From Osedax symbiont Rs1 (lineage in GTDB: Bacteria; Pseudomonadota; Gammaproteobacteria; Pseudomonadales; Balneatricaceae), in NCBI GenBank assembly GCA_000416275.1, contig ASZJ01000193.1, positions 1 to 35,210 of the forward strand: a stretch of DNA of 35,210 nucleotides, written 5' to 3'. The position numbers and the translations under genes are program-made. Within the stretch, counting starts at the first letter, position 1; each line of letters starts with the position of its first letter. This document shows, in pieces, positions 24,850 through 35,210 of the stretch. Below the pieces are notes generated by a model, which was not told the origin of the DNA, made no database searches, and saw only the letters and a program-made list of their open reading frames with translations.

Positions 24850-25864
24850 TTAGTTTTAAGCGGGTTCCCGAGAGCGTCAAAATCATATCGGTGATTAATA
24901 ACCAATAGTCTCCCGCTTGCATGCCTTTAATTATTTTATCGGCAGTGGCGCACTGGCGGAGCATGTCTTCTAAAGCGGGAAAATCCTGTTTGATGGCCGC
25001 TTGCTTTAAACTCTGTTTCTTTTTTCCCCACACGCGGTGCTTAGTGCATAAAGATTCATAGCTAGCGCCTTGGTCGATGCCGGATTTAATGCTGTGCAGC
25101 AAGCGTATTTCTCTGCTGATTGCCCACAAGATGATGCTGGCTTCGACGCCCTCGTGTTTTAAAACTTGCAGTATTTTCAGGCTGCGCTCGGTTTGGCCGA
25201 GTATGAAAGCATCTACCAGCGCGAATACATCGTAGCGAGAGTTATCTGAGACCGCGCCGATAATATCATCGGCGGTTAGCGGCGCATCACTTTTCAGTAA
25301 CTGCAGTTTATCTAGCTCTTGTTTTGCCGCCAGTAAATTACCTTCTATGCGATCGCAAAGAATGCTAATAGCTTCATCGTTTAATTGAATATTGAGGGAG
25401 GCGGCGCGGTTTTTCAGCCAGCTGGGTAACTGCTGGCTCTCCACGGGCCAAATTTCAATCGCCACACCGGCTTGTTCAATACTCTTAAACCAAGCTGACT
25501 TCTTACCGGCAGTGTCGATTTTATCGGCAATAATCAGTAACACGTTTTCAGGTGGAGCGTGGGCGACGTATTCCTGAATGATTTTCCCTGCGGCTTTGTT
25601 GATTTTTTGACTGCCGAGTCGAATCTCAATCAGTCGGTTTTCGGCAAACAGTGACAGCGCGTTGGCGCACTCTAGCAGGTACTCCCATTTAAACCCGGAC
25701 TCAACATGTAACACCTCGCGCTCGTTAAAGCCCTGAGTTTTTAAATGCTGGCGAATTAAGTCGCCGCTCTCTTCAACAATTAATGGCTCATCACCGCTAA
25801 TTAAATAAATAGGATGAGTGTGTTTGTTGAGTTGTGCGCGTAACTGCTCTGCCTTTATTTTCAT
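24839..25864 (-). CDS. holA: DNA polymerase III delta subunit
   Basis: The 341-residue product matches HolA (E. coli 343). It has an N-terminal MKIKAEQLRAQLNKHTHPIYLISGDEPLIVEESGDLIRQ, then VLLIIADKIDTAGKKSAWFKSIEQAG, EGNLLAAKQELDKLQLL and a C-terminal helical collar with WAISREIRLLHSIKSG. As the wrench subunit of the clamp loader it opens the beta clamp during replication. It is the last gene of the leuS-lptE-holA operon. Its ATG overlaps the lptE stop by four bases (ATGA). The final codons form part of a hairpin shared with fadD. Confidence 0.93.
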   Translation of the reverse strand: MKIKAEQLRAQLNKHTHPIYLISGDEPLIVEESGDLIRQHLKTQGFNEREVLHVESGFKWEYLLECANALSLFAENRLIEIRLGSQKINKAAGKIIQEYVAHAPPENVLLIIADKIDTAGKKSAWFKSIEQAGVAIEIWPVESQQLPSWLKNRAASLNIQLNDEAISILCDRIEGNLLAAKQELDKLQLLKSDAPLTADDIIGAVSDNSRYDVFALVDAFILGQTERSLKILQVLKHEGVEASIILWAISREIRLLHSIKSGIDQGASYESLCTKHRVWGKKKQSLKQAAIKQDFPALEDMLRQCATADKIIKGMQAGDYWLLITDMILTLSGTRLKLTAS

Positions 25865-26382
25865 TTTAACCTAAAGTGTGCCGCGTATTGTCTTAAAATT
25901 TGTTGTGATAAATCATGCCACAGCTCGTCGTTTAAGAAGGCCTCTCTAGAGTTGCTGGCGGCTGCATCGTTTGCGTCATATTGAAAAGTACGCTCGGAGA
26001 ACGCCTCCAATTTGTTGGCAATCACCTGTTTGTCGCCGTCGATAATATTAAAGATCAGCTCGCCTCTTAAAGTGTACTCATCTACTTCTGCATTAGCGTC
26101 GAGGGTGGTGGTTATTTTTCGATAATCGATGCGAGTGACGACAATCTGATTATCGGCATTTTCATCAATCTGTAAGTTGTTTTGTTTCGCTAAAGATTCG
26201 AAGTTCTCTCTAAGCGGGCTATTGCCTTCCCTGCTGATTTCTAACCAGAGTGATTGTGCCTCGACAGGTATTTCAACATTGCCCCGCAAAGCGAAACCAC
26301 AGCCGACCAGTAATGATAGTAAGGCACAGCTAATTAAAAGCTTACAATTGGATAAAAGGCTAACTTTTTCAGTAAACTGCAT
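25861..26382 (-). CDS. lptE: LPS-assembly lipoprotein LptE
   Basis: I start it at the ATG at 26382 (MQFTEKVSLL), which has GGAGAG upstream and gives a proper lipoprotein signal. The longer frame (to 26487) adds 35 unlikely residues across a structured leader. The 173-residue product has lipobox LLVGC with Cys28, followed by GFALRGNVEIPVEAQSLWLEI, typical of LptE. It plugs and stabilises the LptD barrel at the outer membrane for lipopolysaccharide export. Its position between leuS and holA is the conserved gammaproteobacterial order, and it is translationally coupled to holA. Confidence 0.92.
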   Translation of the reverse strand: MQFTEKVSLLSNCKLLISCALLSLLVGCGFALRGNVEIPVEAQSLWLEISREGNSPLRENFESLAKQNNLQIDENADNQIVVTRIDYRKITTTLDANAEVDEYTLRGELIFNIIDGDKQVIANKLEAFSERTFQYDANDAAASNSREAFLNDELWHDLSQQILRQYAAHFRLK

Positions 26383-26437
26383 CGAAACTCTCCGGTTTAT
26401 TGTCGCAGCAAATGCAACGGCTAAAAGGTGGTTGTAA

Positions 26438-26544
26438 AGGAGAGGCTGCATAGATCTTGCACCTCTCCTACAGGAGGGGCGTGACATCTGCAGCTTTCTC
26501 TAACAATAGCTTTGAGATACACCGAGCGCCAGCGCTCGGTGTAT
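26438..26544 (-). promoter_or_regulatory. Structured leuS-lptE intercistronic leader
   Basis: On the minus strand, a perfect 13 bp stem (ATACACCGAGCGC, 26517-26544) lies 12 bases after the leuS stop. Further on, AGGAGAGG (26469-26462) can pair either with the preceding CCCCTCCT (26479-26472) or with the following CCTCTCCT (26445-26438), with inner TGCA/TGCA pairing. The two pairings exclude each other, as in attenuators. No long U-tract follows either. This could tune lptE-holA expression relative to leuS. Confidence 0.5.
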
Positions 26545-26555
26545 TCAATTGTGTC

Positions 26556-29174
<2,619 letters not shown>

Positions 29175-29291
29175 TTAACCATAGAAGACTTTCTAGGGAA
29201 TATGCCAGGGAAAATTTGATCCATAGCATACCGCAAACACAAGGTCATAAATACAGCATCAATAGCAAAAATGAATATTTAGGAGCTTATT

Positions 29292-29834
29292 ATGAAAGCA
29301 GAGAATCAAACCGATCAAAAAAAATCATCCAAGGCTGAAAACCCCTTAATTTCAGCTTACGATAGGATAGTCGAACGTATCTCTAAATCTAGTTTAGAGA
29401 CCGCCGATAGCTCTGTCTTGCAACTGAGAAAAATGGTTGATGACGCGATTGAGTTAGAGCAGGCAGCCGAGCAGATGAGCAGCGACGAACTGCATTTACT
29501 CGCGGAGTACGTACATCGCGATTTAAAATTACTGGCCCACTACCTACATGATACAGGCGAGGGGTTAGCTGCTTGGTTAAACTTTGATTTAGCCTTTTTA
29601 GAGCAGTCGACAAAACAACAATTTATGCACTTGGCAGACCCGACCATTCTGGAAAATATCGAACTGCAAGAAAAATTAGAGTGCTCTTCGGTGCAATATC
29701 TAGCGGGCGAAGTCTGTGCGGCAGGTACCTTGCGCTGTTTAAATTGCACGACCGAACAGCAGGTCTTACACACCCAAATCATCAGCGCTTGCGGTCAGTG
29801 TCAGAGTATTTATTTTGAGCGGATCTCTAAATAG
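29292..29834 (+). CDS. ybeL: Zinc-ribbon protein YbeL (DUF1451)
   Basis: The 180-residue protein has a long charged helical part (about 15-115) and a C-terminal zinc ribbon with Cys149-x-x-Cys152 and Cys167-x-x-Cys170. This is the YbeL arrangement (E. coli about 160 residues). The gene is next to leuS as in other gammaproteobacteria. AGGAG precedes the ATG. It is cytoplasmic and its biochemical role is unknown even in E. coli. The stop codon abuts the family-2 hairpin element at 29834-29992. Confidence 0.88.
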   Translation: MKAENQTDQKKSSKAENPLISAYDRIVERISKSSLETADSSVLQLRKMVDDAIELEQAAEQMSSDELHLLAEYVHRDLKLLAHYLHDTGEGLAAWLNFDLAFLEQSTKQQFMHLADPTILENIELQEKLECSSVQYLAGEVCAAGTLRCLNCTTEQQVLHTQIISACGQCQSIYFERISK

Positions 29835-29992
29835 TTCCCATCCAGAAGCGATGAGCTACTATGACAGCCCCGCTAATCCAATCTAATCACCACTAGATAT
29901 AGTTATTTGGAACAACCAAACGCCCATATCTAGTGTCGCTCATCTTGAGCTATTGGATCAGCCTCGCTACGCCCCTGTTTCTGGATGAGAAC
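29834..29992. mobile_element. Family-2 palindromic element, long form (about 159 bp)
   Basis: The ends GTTCCCATCCAGAA and TTCTGGATGAGAAC are inverted repeats with TA directly outside each. Inside, ATCCAAT (about 29876) pairs with ATTGGAT (about 29951), and CACTAGATATAG (about 29891) pairs with CATATCTAGTG (about 29924). The whole element can therefore fold as one long interrupted hairpin. It has no coding capacity and begins at the ybeL stop, where it may act as a 3' structure. Confidence 0.75.
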
Positions 29993-30094
29993 TAACTAAA
30001 TAGTTTCGATCAAAAAATGGGCGGGTTGTGCGACCAGCTCAATTGTTTTAAATGCAGGTGAATAAAATCATCGGCAGAGTAAATAAGAGAGCTG

Positions 30095-30143
30095 CTGAAC
30101 AAATCGGCCACCTCCGTGCACTGCCAATGTGGGATTTGTTCAG
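30095..30143. promoter_or_regulatory. Perfect 11-bp inverted repeat upstream of cdaR
   Basis: CTGAACAAATC (30095-30105) and GATTTGTTCAG (30133-30143) are exact inverted repeats, extended by an inner CCAC/GTGG pair. The centre is about 125 bases before the cdaR start. It may be an operator, possibly for CdaR autoregulation, or an RNA hairpin. An open frame on the minus strand through here lacks a ribosome-binding site and looks spurious. Confidence 0.45.
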
Positions 30144-30242
30144 ATATTTCCGAGCGCTTGAACGGCGCGTGATTTAAGCTGCGGGACATTCGTCTATAGA
30201 TGGAAACTAATAGCACAATAAAATAATTTGAGAGTTGCGAGT

Positions 30243-31412
30243 ATGTTTATTGATCAGCAAGTGGCGCAAAAGATTGTCGATAGAGCGATGAAAATTATTC
30301 AGTACAACGTCAATGTGATGAATCATTTGGGTGAAATAGTCGGCTCTGGTGATCAACAGCGGATCGGTCTTTTTCACACTGGGGCACTGGATGTTTTAGA
30401 TCGAAAAAAAGAAGTTGATTTTGATCGCCGCCAAGCCGATGCATTGAGCGGAGTGCAGCAGGGAATTAATTTACCGATCGTCTGCAATGGAGAGATAATT
30501 GGCGTAGTGGGCATTACTGGCATGCCGAGTGAAGTTAGTAAATATGCCGATCTGGTAGTAATGACCTCTGAATTAATGGTGGAACAGGCGGCATTGTCTG
30601 CTCAAGTTCAGTGGGATAAGAGACAGTTAGAGAATGTTATTTGTCGTTTGATCCAAGGTGATATTGAAAAGAGCAGTTTATTTGACGATCGCATTGAACG
30701 CTTGAAAATCGATCTCAGTATTCCCCGAGTCGCCGTGATTATCGACGTGTCAGATGCAGATACTCAGCAAGATTTACCGCTGGCTACTCTGCAAAGTATG
30801 CTGCGGATGCTCGATAGCAACGCGGCCTACAAGCTGTTGGCAATCAGTTGTCCTACGCAAATCGTAATTTTAATGCCGGTTACTGTTCAACAATCCTGCT
30901 GGGATGAATGGTCTGCGAAAATACAGCTTGAAAGCTTGTGTCAGCTGTTGGCTAAGCAGTATCACTTACATTATAAAGTCAGCATGGGGCAGTACTTTCC
31001 CGATATTGCAGGCTTAGCTAAATCCTATCAAAGCGCCTTGCAAATTTTAGCGGCGGGCAAACTCAGTTTGCCAGAGCAGGTGTTGTACTTTCCCGATGCG
31101 GCCGCTTTAGATGTGTTGCTGAAAAGCCAGCTGTCTAGTTGGAGTGCCGATAAGCTGCTGGTCAATTACCAATTGCTAGTGGCTGCCGATAAAAAGGCCG
31201 TGCTATTAAATACTTTAGCAGTGTACTTTCAACACAGTGCGGACTTTGGTAAAACCGCCAATGCGCTGCATATTCATCGCAACACCTTGCGTTACCGGCT
31301 CGATAGAATCGATCAAATCCTCAATATACAATTAGCCAACATAGATGACTTGCTGCGCTTGTACTTAGCTTTTAAATTGGCAAATATGCAAGTTAGCAAG
31401 CAGCTACACTAG
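30243..31412 (+). CDS. cdaR: Sugar-diacid-responsive transcription regulator CdaR
   Basis: I start it at the ATG at 30243 (MFIDQQVAQKIVDRAMKII) with GAGAG eight bases upstream, giving 389 residues. The N-terminal diacid-recognition domain contains IIQYNVNVMNHLGEIVGSGDQQRIG and GVQQGINLPIVCNGEIIGVVGITG, strongly like E. coli CdaR. A central GGDEF-like region follows, and then the PucR-type helix-turn-helix FGKTANALHIHRNTLRYRLDRID at about 334. By family knowledge CdaR activates glucarate, galactarate and glycerate utilisation genes in response to a diacid or glycerate. The glycerate kinase gene lies just downstream on the same strand, a likely target, while no dehydratase genes for the diacids are in the window. 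Confidence 0.9.
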   Translation: MFIDQQVAQKIVDRAMKIIQYNVNVMNHLGEIVGSGDQQRIGLFHTGALDVLDRKKEVDFDRRQADALSGVQQGINLPIVCNGEIIGVVGITGMPSEVSKYADLVVMTSELMVEQAALSAQVQWDKRQLENVICRLIQGDIEKSSLFDDRIERLKIDLSIPRVAVIIDVSDADTQQDLPLATLQSMLRMLDSNAAYKLLAISCPTQIVILMPVTVQQSCWDEWSAKIQLESLCQLLAKQYHLHYKVSMGQYFPDIAGLAKSYQSALQILAAGKLSLPEQVLYFPDAAALDVLLKSQLSSWSADKLLVNYQLLVAADKKAVLLNTLAVYFQHSADFGKTANALHIHRNTLRYRLDRIDQILNIQLANIDDLLRLYLAFKLANMQVSKQLH

Positions 31413-31420
31413 TTTGCTCC

Positions 31421-31498
31421 TTGTTTTTACGGACATTTATCGGCCACACAGGCAGACACACTAGTACCGGCCCAATCGAAAAAGTCCTGTAAAAACAA
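31421..31498 (+). terminator. Widely spaced inverted repeat after cdaR
   Basis: TTGTTTTTACGGAC (31421-31434) is nearly the reverse complement of GTCCTGTAAAAACAA (31484-31498). The loop of about 49 bases makes a simple terminator unlikely, and it could instead be the ends of a degraded small element. The rest of the 31413-31734 gap shows nothing recognisable beyond the presumed glycerate kinase promoter. Confidence 0.35.
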
Positions 31499-31734
31499 TT
31501 TGCAGGGCTACTATCAGAACATTGCACGCAGTCTCTAGACCAAGTATTCGCACTGGCTATTGTGCAGCTGAACAAAAAACAATTATATTCAATTTACACT
31601 TTTAGGCAGTATGCCGAAGTTAATTTAAGCTGAGCATAAGATAATGGTCACTTAAATCAGAACTACTATCAATACAAGGTGCTCCCCGTACCTTGCTATT
31701 TAGCGGCTCACTAAAGTTAAGTGTGAATAAATCC

Positions 31735-32880
31735 ATGAATATTTTAATTGCTCCAGATTCTTTTAAAGAAAGCCTCTCAGCCTCTGCGGTCGCGCAGGCA
31801 ATTCGCTCAGGTTTTGCAGAAATATTTCCCGATGCCAATTATGTGTGTCTGCCGATGGCGGATGGCGGCGAGGGCACGACCGCCTCTTTAGTCGCGGCCA
31901 CTAAAGGTGAACTGTATACAAGTGAAGTGATGGGGCCGCTGGGAGAAAAAGTGACCGCCAGCTGGGGGATTCTCGGTAATCAGCACAGCGCAATCATCGA
32001 AACAGCTGAAGCGGGGGGCTTGCACTTAGTCCCGAAATGTCGCAGAAATCCTTTGCTAACTACCAGCTTTGGTACCGGTGAGTTAATCAAAGCAGCGCTG
32101 GATCACGGCGTAAAGCATATTATTCTCGGGCTCGGCGGTAGCGCCACCAATGATGCAGGTGCTGGGTTATTACAAGCACTGGGTGCCAAGTTGCTAGATC
32201 GGGATAAACAGCCATTATCGGTCGGCGGGGGCGGTCTTTCCGAGTTGCATAGTATTGATATCAGTGAGTTAGATCCTCGCTTAGCCGGAGTTAAATTTGC
32301 AGCGGCCTGTGATGTAAATAATCCCTTAACGGGGCCGGCAGGTGCATCTTATACCTATGCGGTGCAAAAAGGTGCAACGCCTGAAATGGTTGCACAATTG
32401 GATAAAAATTTGGCACATTTTGCCGAAATAATTTTTCAAACCAACGGCTGTAGCGTCAGCCAAGTCTCAGGTGCAGGCGCTGCAGGAGGGATTGGCGCGG
32501 TACTTTTAGCCTTTTTTAATGCCGAGCTAAAACCCGGTATAGAAATAGTATTAGACGCCGTTGATATCAATCGCTACTTAGCTACTACAGATCTGCTGAT
32601 TACTGGAGAGGGGCGGATCGACAGCCAAAGTATTTATGGCAAAACGCCGGTCGGTGTCGCCAGGCGAGCTAAAGACTTTGATTGCCAGGTATTGGCGATA
32701 GCCGGTTGCGTCAGCGATGATGCCGATGTCGTCTATGAGGAGGGGATTGACGCGATGTTCAGCATTGTCAGGGGAGTGGTCAGCCTCGAAAGTGCGCTTG
32801 CAGATGCTGAGGTCAACTTACAGCACTGTGCTCGAAATATCGCTAAAGTTTGGTTGCTAGGCGCTCAAATTCGGCGCTGA
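31735..32880 (+). CDS. garK: Glycerate 2-kinase (GarK/GlxK family)
   Basis: I start it at the ATG at 31735 (MNILIAPDSFKESLSA), which matches the family start; the TTG 42 bases upstream adds unlikely residues. The product has 381 residues. Diagnostic segments are APDSFKESLSASAVAQAI, LPMADGGEGTTASLVAATKG, GLGGSATNDAGAGLLQALGA, GAGAAGGIGAVLLAFF and TGEGRIDSQSIYGKTPVGVARRAK. The enzyme phosphorylates D-glycerate to 2-phosphoglycerate, the last step of diacid and glyoxylate routes into glycolysis. It follows cdaR, its probable activator. I see no strong ribosome-binding site. garK and glxK paralogues cannot be separated from sequence alone. Confidence 0.9.
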   Translation: MNILIAPDSFKESLSASAVAQAIRSGFAEIFPDANYVCLPMADGGEGTTASLVAATKGELYTSEVMGPLGEKVTASWGILGNQHSAIIETAEAGGLHLVPKCRRNPLLTTSFGTGELIKAALDHGVKHIILGLGGSATNDAGAGLLQALGAKLLDRDKQPLSVGGGGLSELHSIDISELDPRLAGVKFAAACDVNNPLTGPAGASYTYAVQKGATPEMVAQLDKNLAHFAEIIFQTNGCSVSQVSGAGAAGGIGAVLLAFFNAELKPGIEIVLDAVDINRYLATTDLLITGEGRIDSQSIYGKTPVGVARRAKDFDCQVLAIAGCVSDDADVVYEEGIDAMFSIVRGVVSLESALADAEVNLQHCARNIAKVWLLGAQIRR

Positions 32881-33229
32881 GTATCCGAACAACAGCTAGC
32901 TTCGGCGCCTATTTGCTGATCTTATCTTGATGGCCGAGCCACTATCGATAATTATCCTCAGCAGATCTATTTCCTCGATGCTAGCTTCTTCACATTGCCA
33001 GCTATCCCTCTCGTTCAATTTTGTTATCAACAATAGCGCGTTTCACTCAGCTGGCGGGGAGCGTGACACTGATTAATGTACATAGTTAATTTGACGAATT
33101 AATTGGCAACTCTTCCTTTAACGAAAATATTCGGTCTCAGAAAAATCTTTCTGATTGACCATAATACTCAGTTTAACTTGGCGGCTGTCTAATAAAGTGA
33201 TTAATTACAACAAGTTAAGTAGTTGCGCT
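32881..33229. other. Intergenic region before the IS element
   Basis: These 349 bases between the glycerate kinase gene and the IS66-like element contain no open frame, hairpin or repeat that I can support. The sequence becomes AT-rich toward the IS boundary. Confidence 0.5.
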
Positions 33230-35176
33230 GTAACTTCTCAATAACACGGGGCAATCTACTATAGCTTACGCCAATTAAAGCCCTAGTCAGCGGCTACTTC
33301 TCGACGAATTAATTCTGCCAATGGGGGGATATCCCCAATCCCAGAATTTCTATCCAATATATAGTCCCAAAATGACACACCAAGCTTTCGACAAGTCTTT
33401 TTTAGACTGGAAAATGTATCTCGGCACTCTCTTCCAACATCACTGCGAGTACCTCCACTGATCTTTCTCTTTTTTACGAAATCCCTGATATCTGTTTCAC
33501 TACCATTGGTATGTAAGGGAATTTCAGGACGTGCTAATACTCGCAGTAATTTCGCTTTGTTTTTGTAGATCCGCTTGAGCAATTGGTTTAAAGACTCATA
33601 ACGTGTTCGCTGCGTAAAAATCTCGTCAAAAAAAGTCTCCAGCGCGGCTTTCTGATCGGAACCTGGCTGGACTTTATACGTTTTTAGGCCTCGATATAAA
33701 TCCCAAATTTCACCGCGTACTTTCGCTATATCCTCTCGGTGCCATTCGTTTAACGGCAGCATTGTGTGTACCAAACGCTCAGTATGAATCCAGCACAATG
33801 CGTGCTGCAGAATATTGAACTGACCCGCCCCGTCACTGAGTATGACTAAGTTCTGGCACCGGTTTTGATGCTGCACATTACCAAGTAAAGCGCCTTCCGT
33901 CGCAATACGACGGTGGCGCGCCGAGTTGATTCCCTGCTCATCAAGATGCTCCTCCCAACGCAGGGCATTAGCAAAATGCGACAAGCCACTCTCTAAGAGA
34001 AGCTTTAGTGGGACATGCGGTAATTTTTGATCTACCCAGTAAGACTCAGCGTGATGATTAATACGATAACTTTTATCCCCCGCACAGAGCAATTCCAAAA
34101 AATTAACCCTACTCTTAGAGCCTGTCGATTCAAACCAAGCAAAATACTCGTTGCCTATTTGAGTGACATAACCGTTGACCCCTTTATGGCGAGCACCTGA
34201 ATCGTCAACAGTGACATAATCGGACAAAGCTAAACCCGCTTTTAAAATGTCGTTCTTTTCCTGATGAAATTGAGATTTTCCCTCGGATAAAAGGCGATTG
34301 ATTTGACCGGCGGAGATATCAATCCCCCATTCTCGCAGTTGCTCTAGCAATAGAGGTTGGGTGACATGACAGTGATGGTGTTGATAAAGGACATAGCTGA
34401 GTAAATAAGGACCGTAATGCAGCCCGTTCAATTCTTTAGGTAATTTAGCGGTGAGGGTTTGGCCGTCTGGTGTGACATAACGGGCGAGACGATAACGGGT
34501 GTTTTTTGTGCCAATGACCAACTCCTGAACAATAAAATCCCGGTATCCTTTAAAGCGAGCTCCTGGAGGGATACCGTCTTGCGGTTGAACCACTTGATCG
34601 TCATGGATAGTTAGATTCACATTTTTAGAGCGTTTCTTTGAGCCTGGCCGCTTTTTGTTTTCTGTCGATACTGAATCATCGCCCGTCGATTTATCTGTTT
34701 CTTTGTCCAAGTTACTTGGTTTGAAAGTGGGCCGTTTTTTCTGCTTTTTTAGTACGCGCACTTCATCTTTGAGCAGCTCGATCTCTTCGGCTTGCTGCTG
34801 AATACTTTGAAAGCATTGCTCTACTATCAGTAGTAAGCTTTTGACTACCGGAGTTTGTTCACTTTCTGGAATATCAGGTAAAGTAGGGAGTTTTTTCAAA
34901 GGTTTAAGTCATAGCAGCGAATGATAAGGTTATCTTACCATGGCTTTTTTAGGTGATATTTTTGCTTCTGTGAAGAGGTTTGAGGCATTTAAATAGTTAG
35001 TCGCAACCCGCGAGTGTATAAAATAAATAAACCACTCACATGGACTGGTATAACGCGGTGCTGCTACTTTAAAGAAGAAGGGAAGTGGTCTTTAATTTTA
35101 ACGACTTTTGGACTAAAACCCTGTCAAGAGAAAATGATTTATATTGACGTTCTGCCCCGAGTTATTGAGAAGTTAC
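33230..35176 (-). mobile_element. Complete IS66-like insertion sequence, single-transposase type
   Basis: The terminal inverted repeats are GTAACTTCTCAATAAC at 33230 and GTTATTGAGAAGTTAC ending at 35176; about 22 of 23 terminal bases match. The element is 1,947 bp and the GTAA start is typical of IS66. One transposase gene fills it, without the tnpA/tnpB accessory genes of classical IS66, as in the ISBst12 subgroup. The 8 bases outside each end (GTTGCGCT and CGATTTTT) differ, so no target duplication is evident. The 254 bases upstream of the transposase start hold no other gene. An identical 41-base tip lies inverted at 1-41. Confidence 0.85.
33283..34899 (-). CDS. IS66-family transposase (TnpC-like)
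   Basis: The frame starts at a TTG (MKKLPTLPDIPES); an in-frame stop 12 bases upstream excludes an earlier start. The 538-residue protein has an N-terminal leucine-zipper-like helix (about 25-55) followed by RPTFKPSNLDK and basic residues. A DDE catalytic core begins at about VTVDDSGARHKGVNGYVTQIG. The C-terminal LHTNGSETDIRDFVKKRKISGG probably carries the catalytic Glu, and a closing SFWDYIL segment follows. It catalyses cut or copy of the surrounding element at its GTAA-type ends. No frameshift or stop is seen, so it may be active. The family call rests on this layout and the terminal repeats. Confidence 0.82.
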   Translation of the reverse strand: MKKLPTLPDIPESEQTPVVKSLLLIVEQCFQSIQQQAEEIELLKDEVRVLKKQKKRPTFKPSNLDKETDKSTGDDSVSTENKKRPGSKKRSKNVNLTIHDDQVVQPQDGIPPGARFKGYRDFIVQELVIGTKNTRYRLARYVTPDGQTLTAKLPKELNGLHYGPYLLSYVLYQHHHCHVTQPLLLEQLREWGIDISAGQINRLLSEGKSQFHQEKNDILKAGLALSDYVTVDDSGARHKGVNGYVTQIGNEYFAWFESTGSKSRVNFLELLCAGDKSYRINHHAESYWVDQKLPHVPLKLLLESGLSHFANALRWEEHLDEQGINSARHRRIATEGALLGNVQHQNRCQNLVILSDGAGQFNILQHALCWIHTERLVHTMLPLNEWHREDIAKVRGEIWDLYRGLKTYKVQPGSDQKAALETFFDEIFTQRTRYESLNQLLKRIYKNKAKLLRVLARPEIPLHTNGSETDIRDFVKKRKISGGTRSDVGRECRDTFSSLKKTCRKLGVSFWDYILDRNSGIGDIPPLAELIRREVAAD

Positions 35177-35210
35177 CGATTTTTGAGTCAACCAGTGTTG
35201 ACGACGCTCA

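Noticed and set aside
30010-30216. 68-codon minus-strand frame upstream of cdaR
   Set aside because: It needs a GTG start without a Shine-Dalgarno motif, covers the inverted repeat, and resembles no family. It is a promoter region more probably than a gene.
35177-35210. Target-site duplication at the right IS end
   Set aside because: The 8 bases outside the right end (CGATTTTT) do not match those outside the left end (GTTGCGCT).

Overview
The window looks like chromosomal DNA from a marine-type gammaproteobacterium. The evidence is the core block ybeL / leuS-lptE-holA, a RapA of near-standard length, a close E. coli-type PrpD, and an E. coli-type CdaR with a glycerate kinase. I cannot name the genus.

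Layout. Positions 1-41 are the tip of an IS66-like insertion sequence. Next come a minus-strand autotransporter (195-2501), a 1.1 kb gene-poor stretch full of small repeats, an unrecognised lipoprotein plus small-protein pair (3589-4999), and a lone periplasmic solute-binding protein (5090-5845). A six-gene minus-strand operon (13797 down to 6044) encodes an ArgE-type deacetylase, a complete DppABC-like peptide ABC transporter with a fused double ATPase, and a metal-dependent amidohydrolase. Together they would import a peptide-like or N-acylated compound and hydrolyse it in the cytoplasm. An AT-rich gap separates the operon from an orphan prpD (14648-16132). Small NTF2-like and GNAT genes, rapA and a glycosyltransferase follow on the minus strand.

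From about 22.7 kb the content is mostly conserved housekeeping. It holds an SCP2-domain protein with a FadD-like acyl-CoA ligase, holA, lptE, leuS, the zinc-ribbon gene ybeL, and cdaR with glycerate kinase. The right end is a complete single-transposase IS66-like element (33230-35176). Its transposase-distal tip is identical, in inverted orientation, to positions 1-41, so the roughly 33 kb between them is bracketed by inverted IS copies.

The strongest non-coding signal is a set of three families of small non-autonomous palindromic elements. Family 1 has CCTGAATC termini flanked by TA, with long (160-213 bp) and 69 bp internally deleted forms and an internal hairpin that shows a compensatory base-pair change. 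It has copies or fragments near 3.3, 4.6, 4.9, 5.0, 14.2, 16.1, 20.6 and 22.3 kb, often just behind a stop codon, and none that I see in the core-gene part. Family 2 (22.1 and 29.9 kb) forms long hairpins with CATCCAGAA ends. Family 3 (2.6 and 3.0-3.2 kb) has GACCTCTGCATAAC-like ends. I saw no CRISPR array, tRNA or rRNA. The best candidate for an undescribed system is the repeat-bracketed lipoprotein/small-protein pair; its function is unknown.
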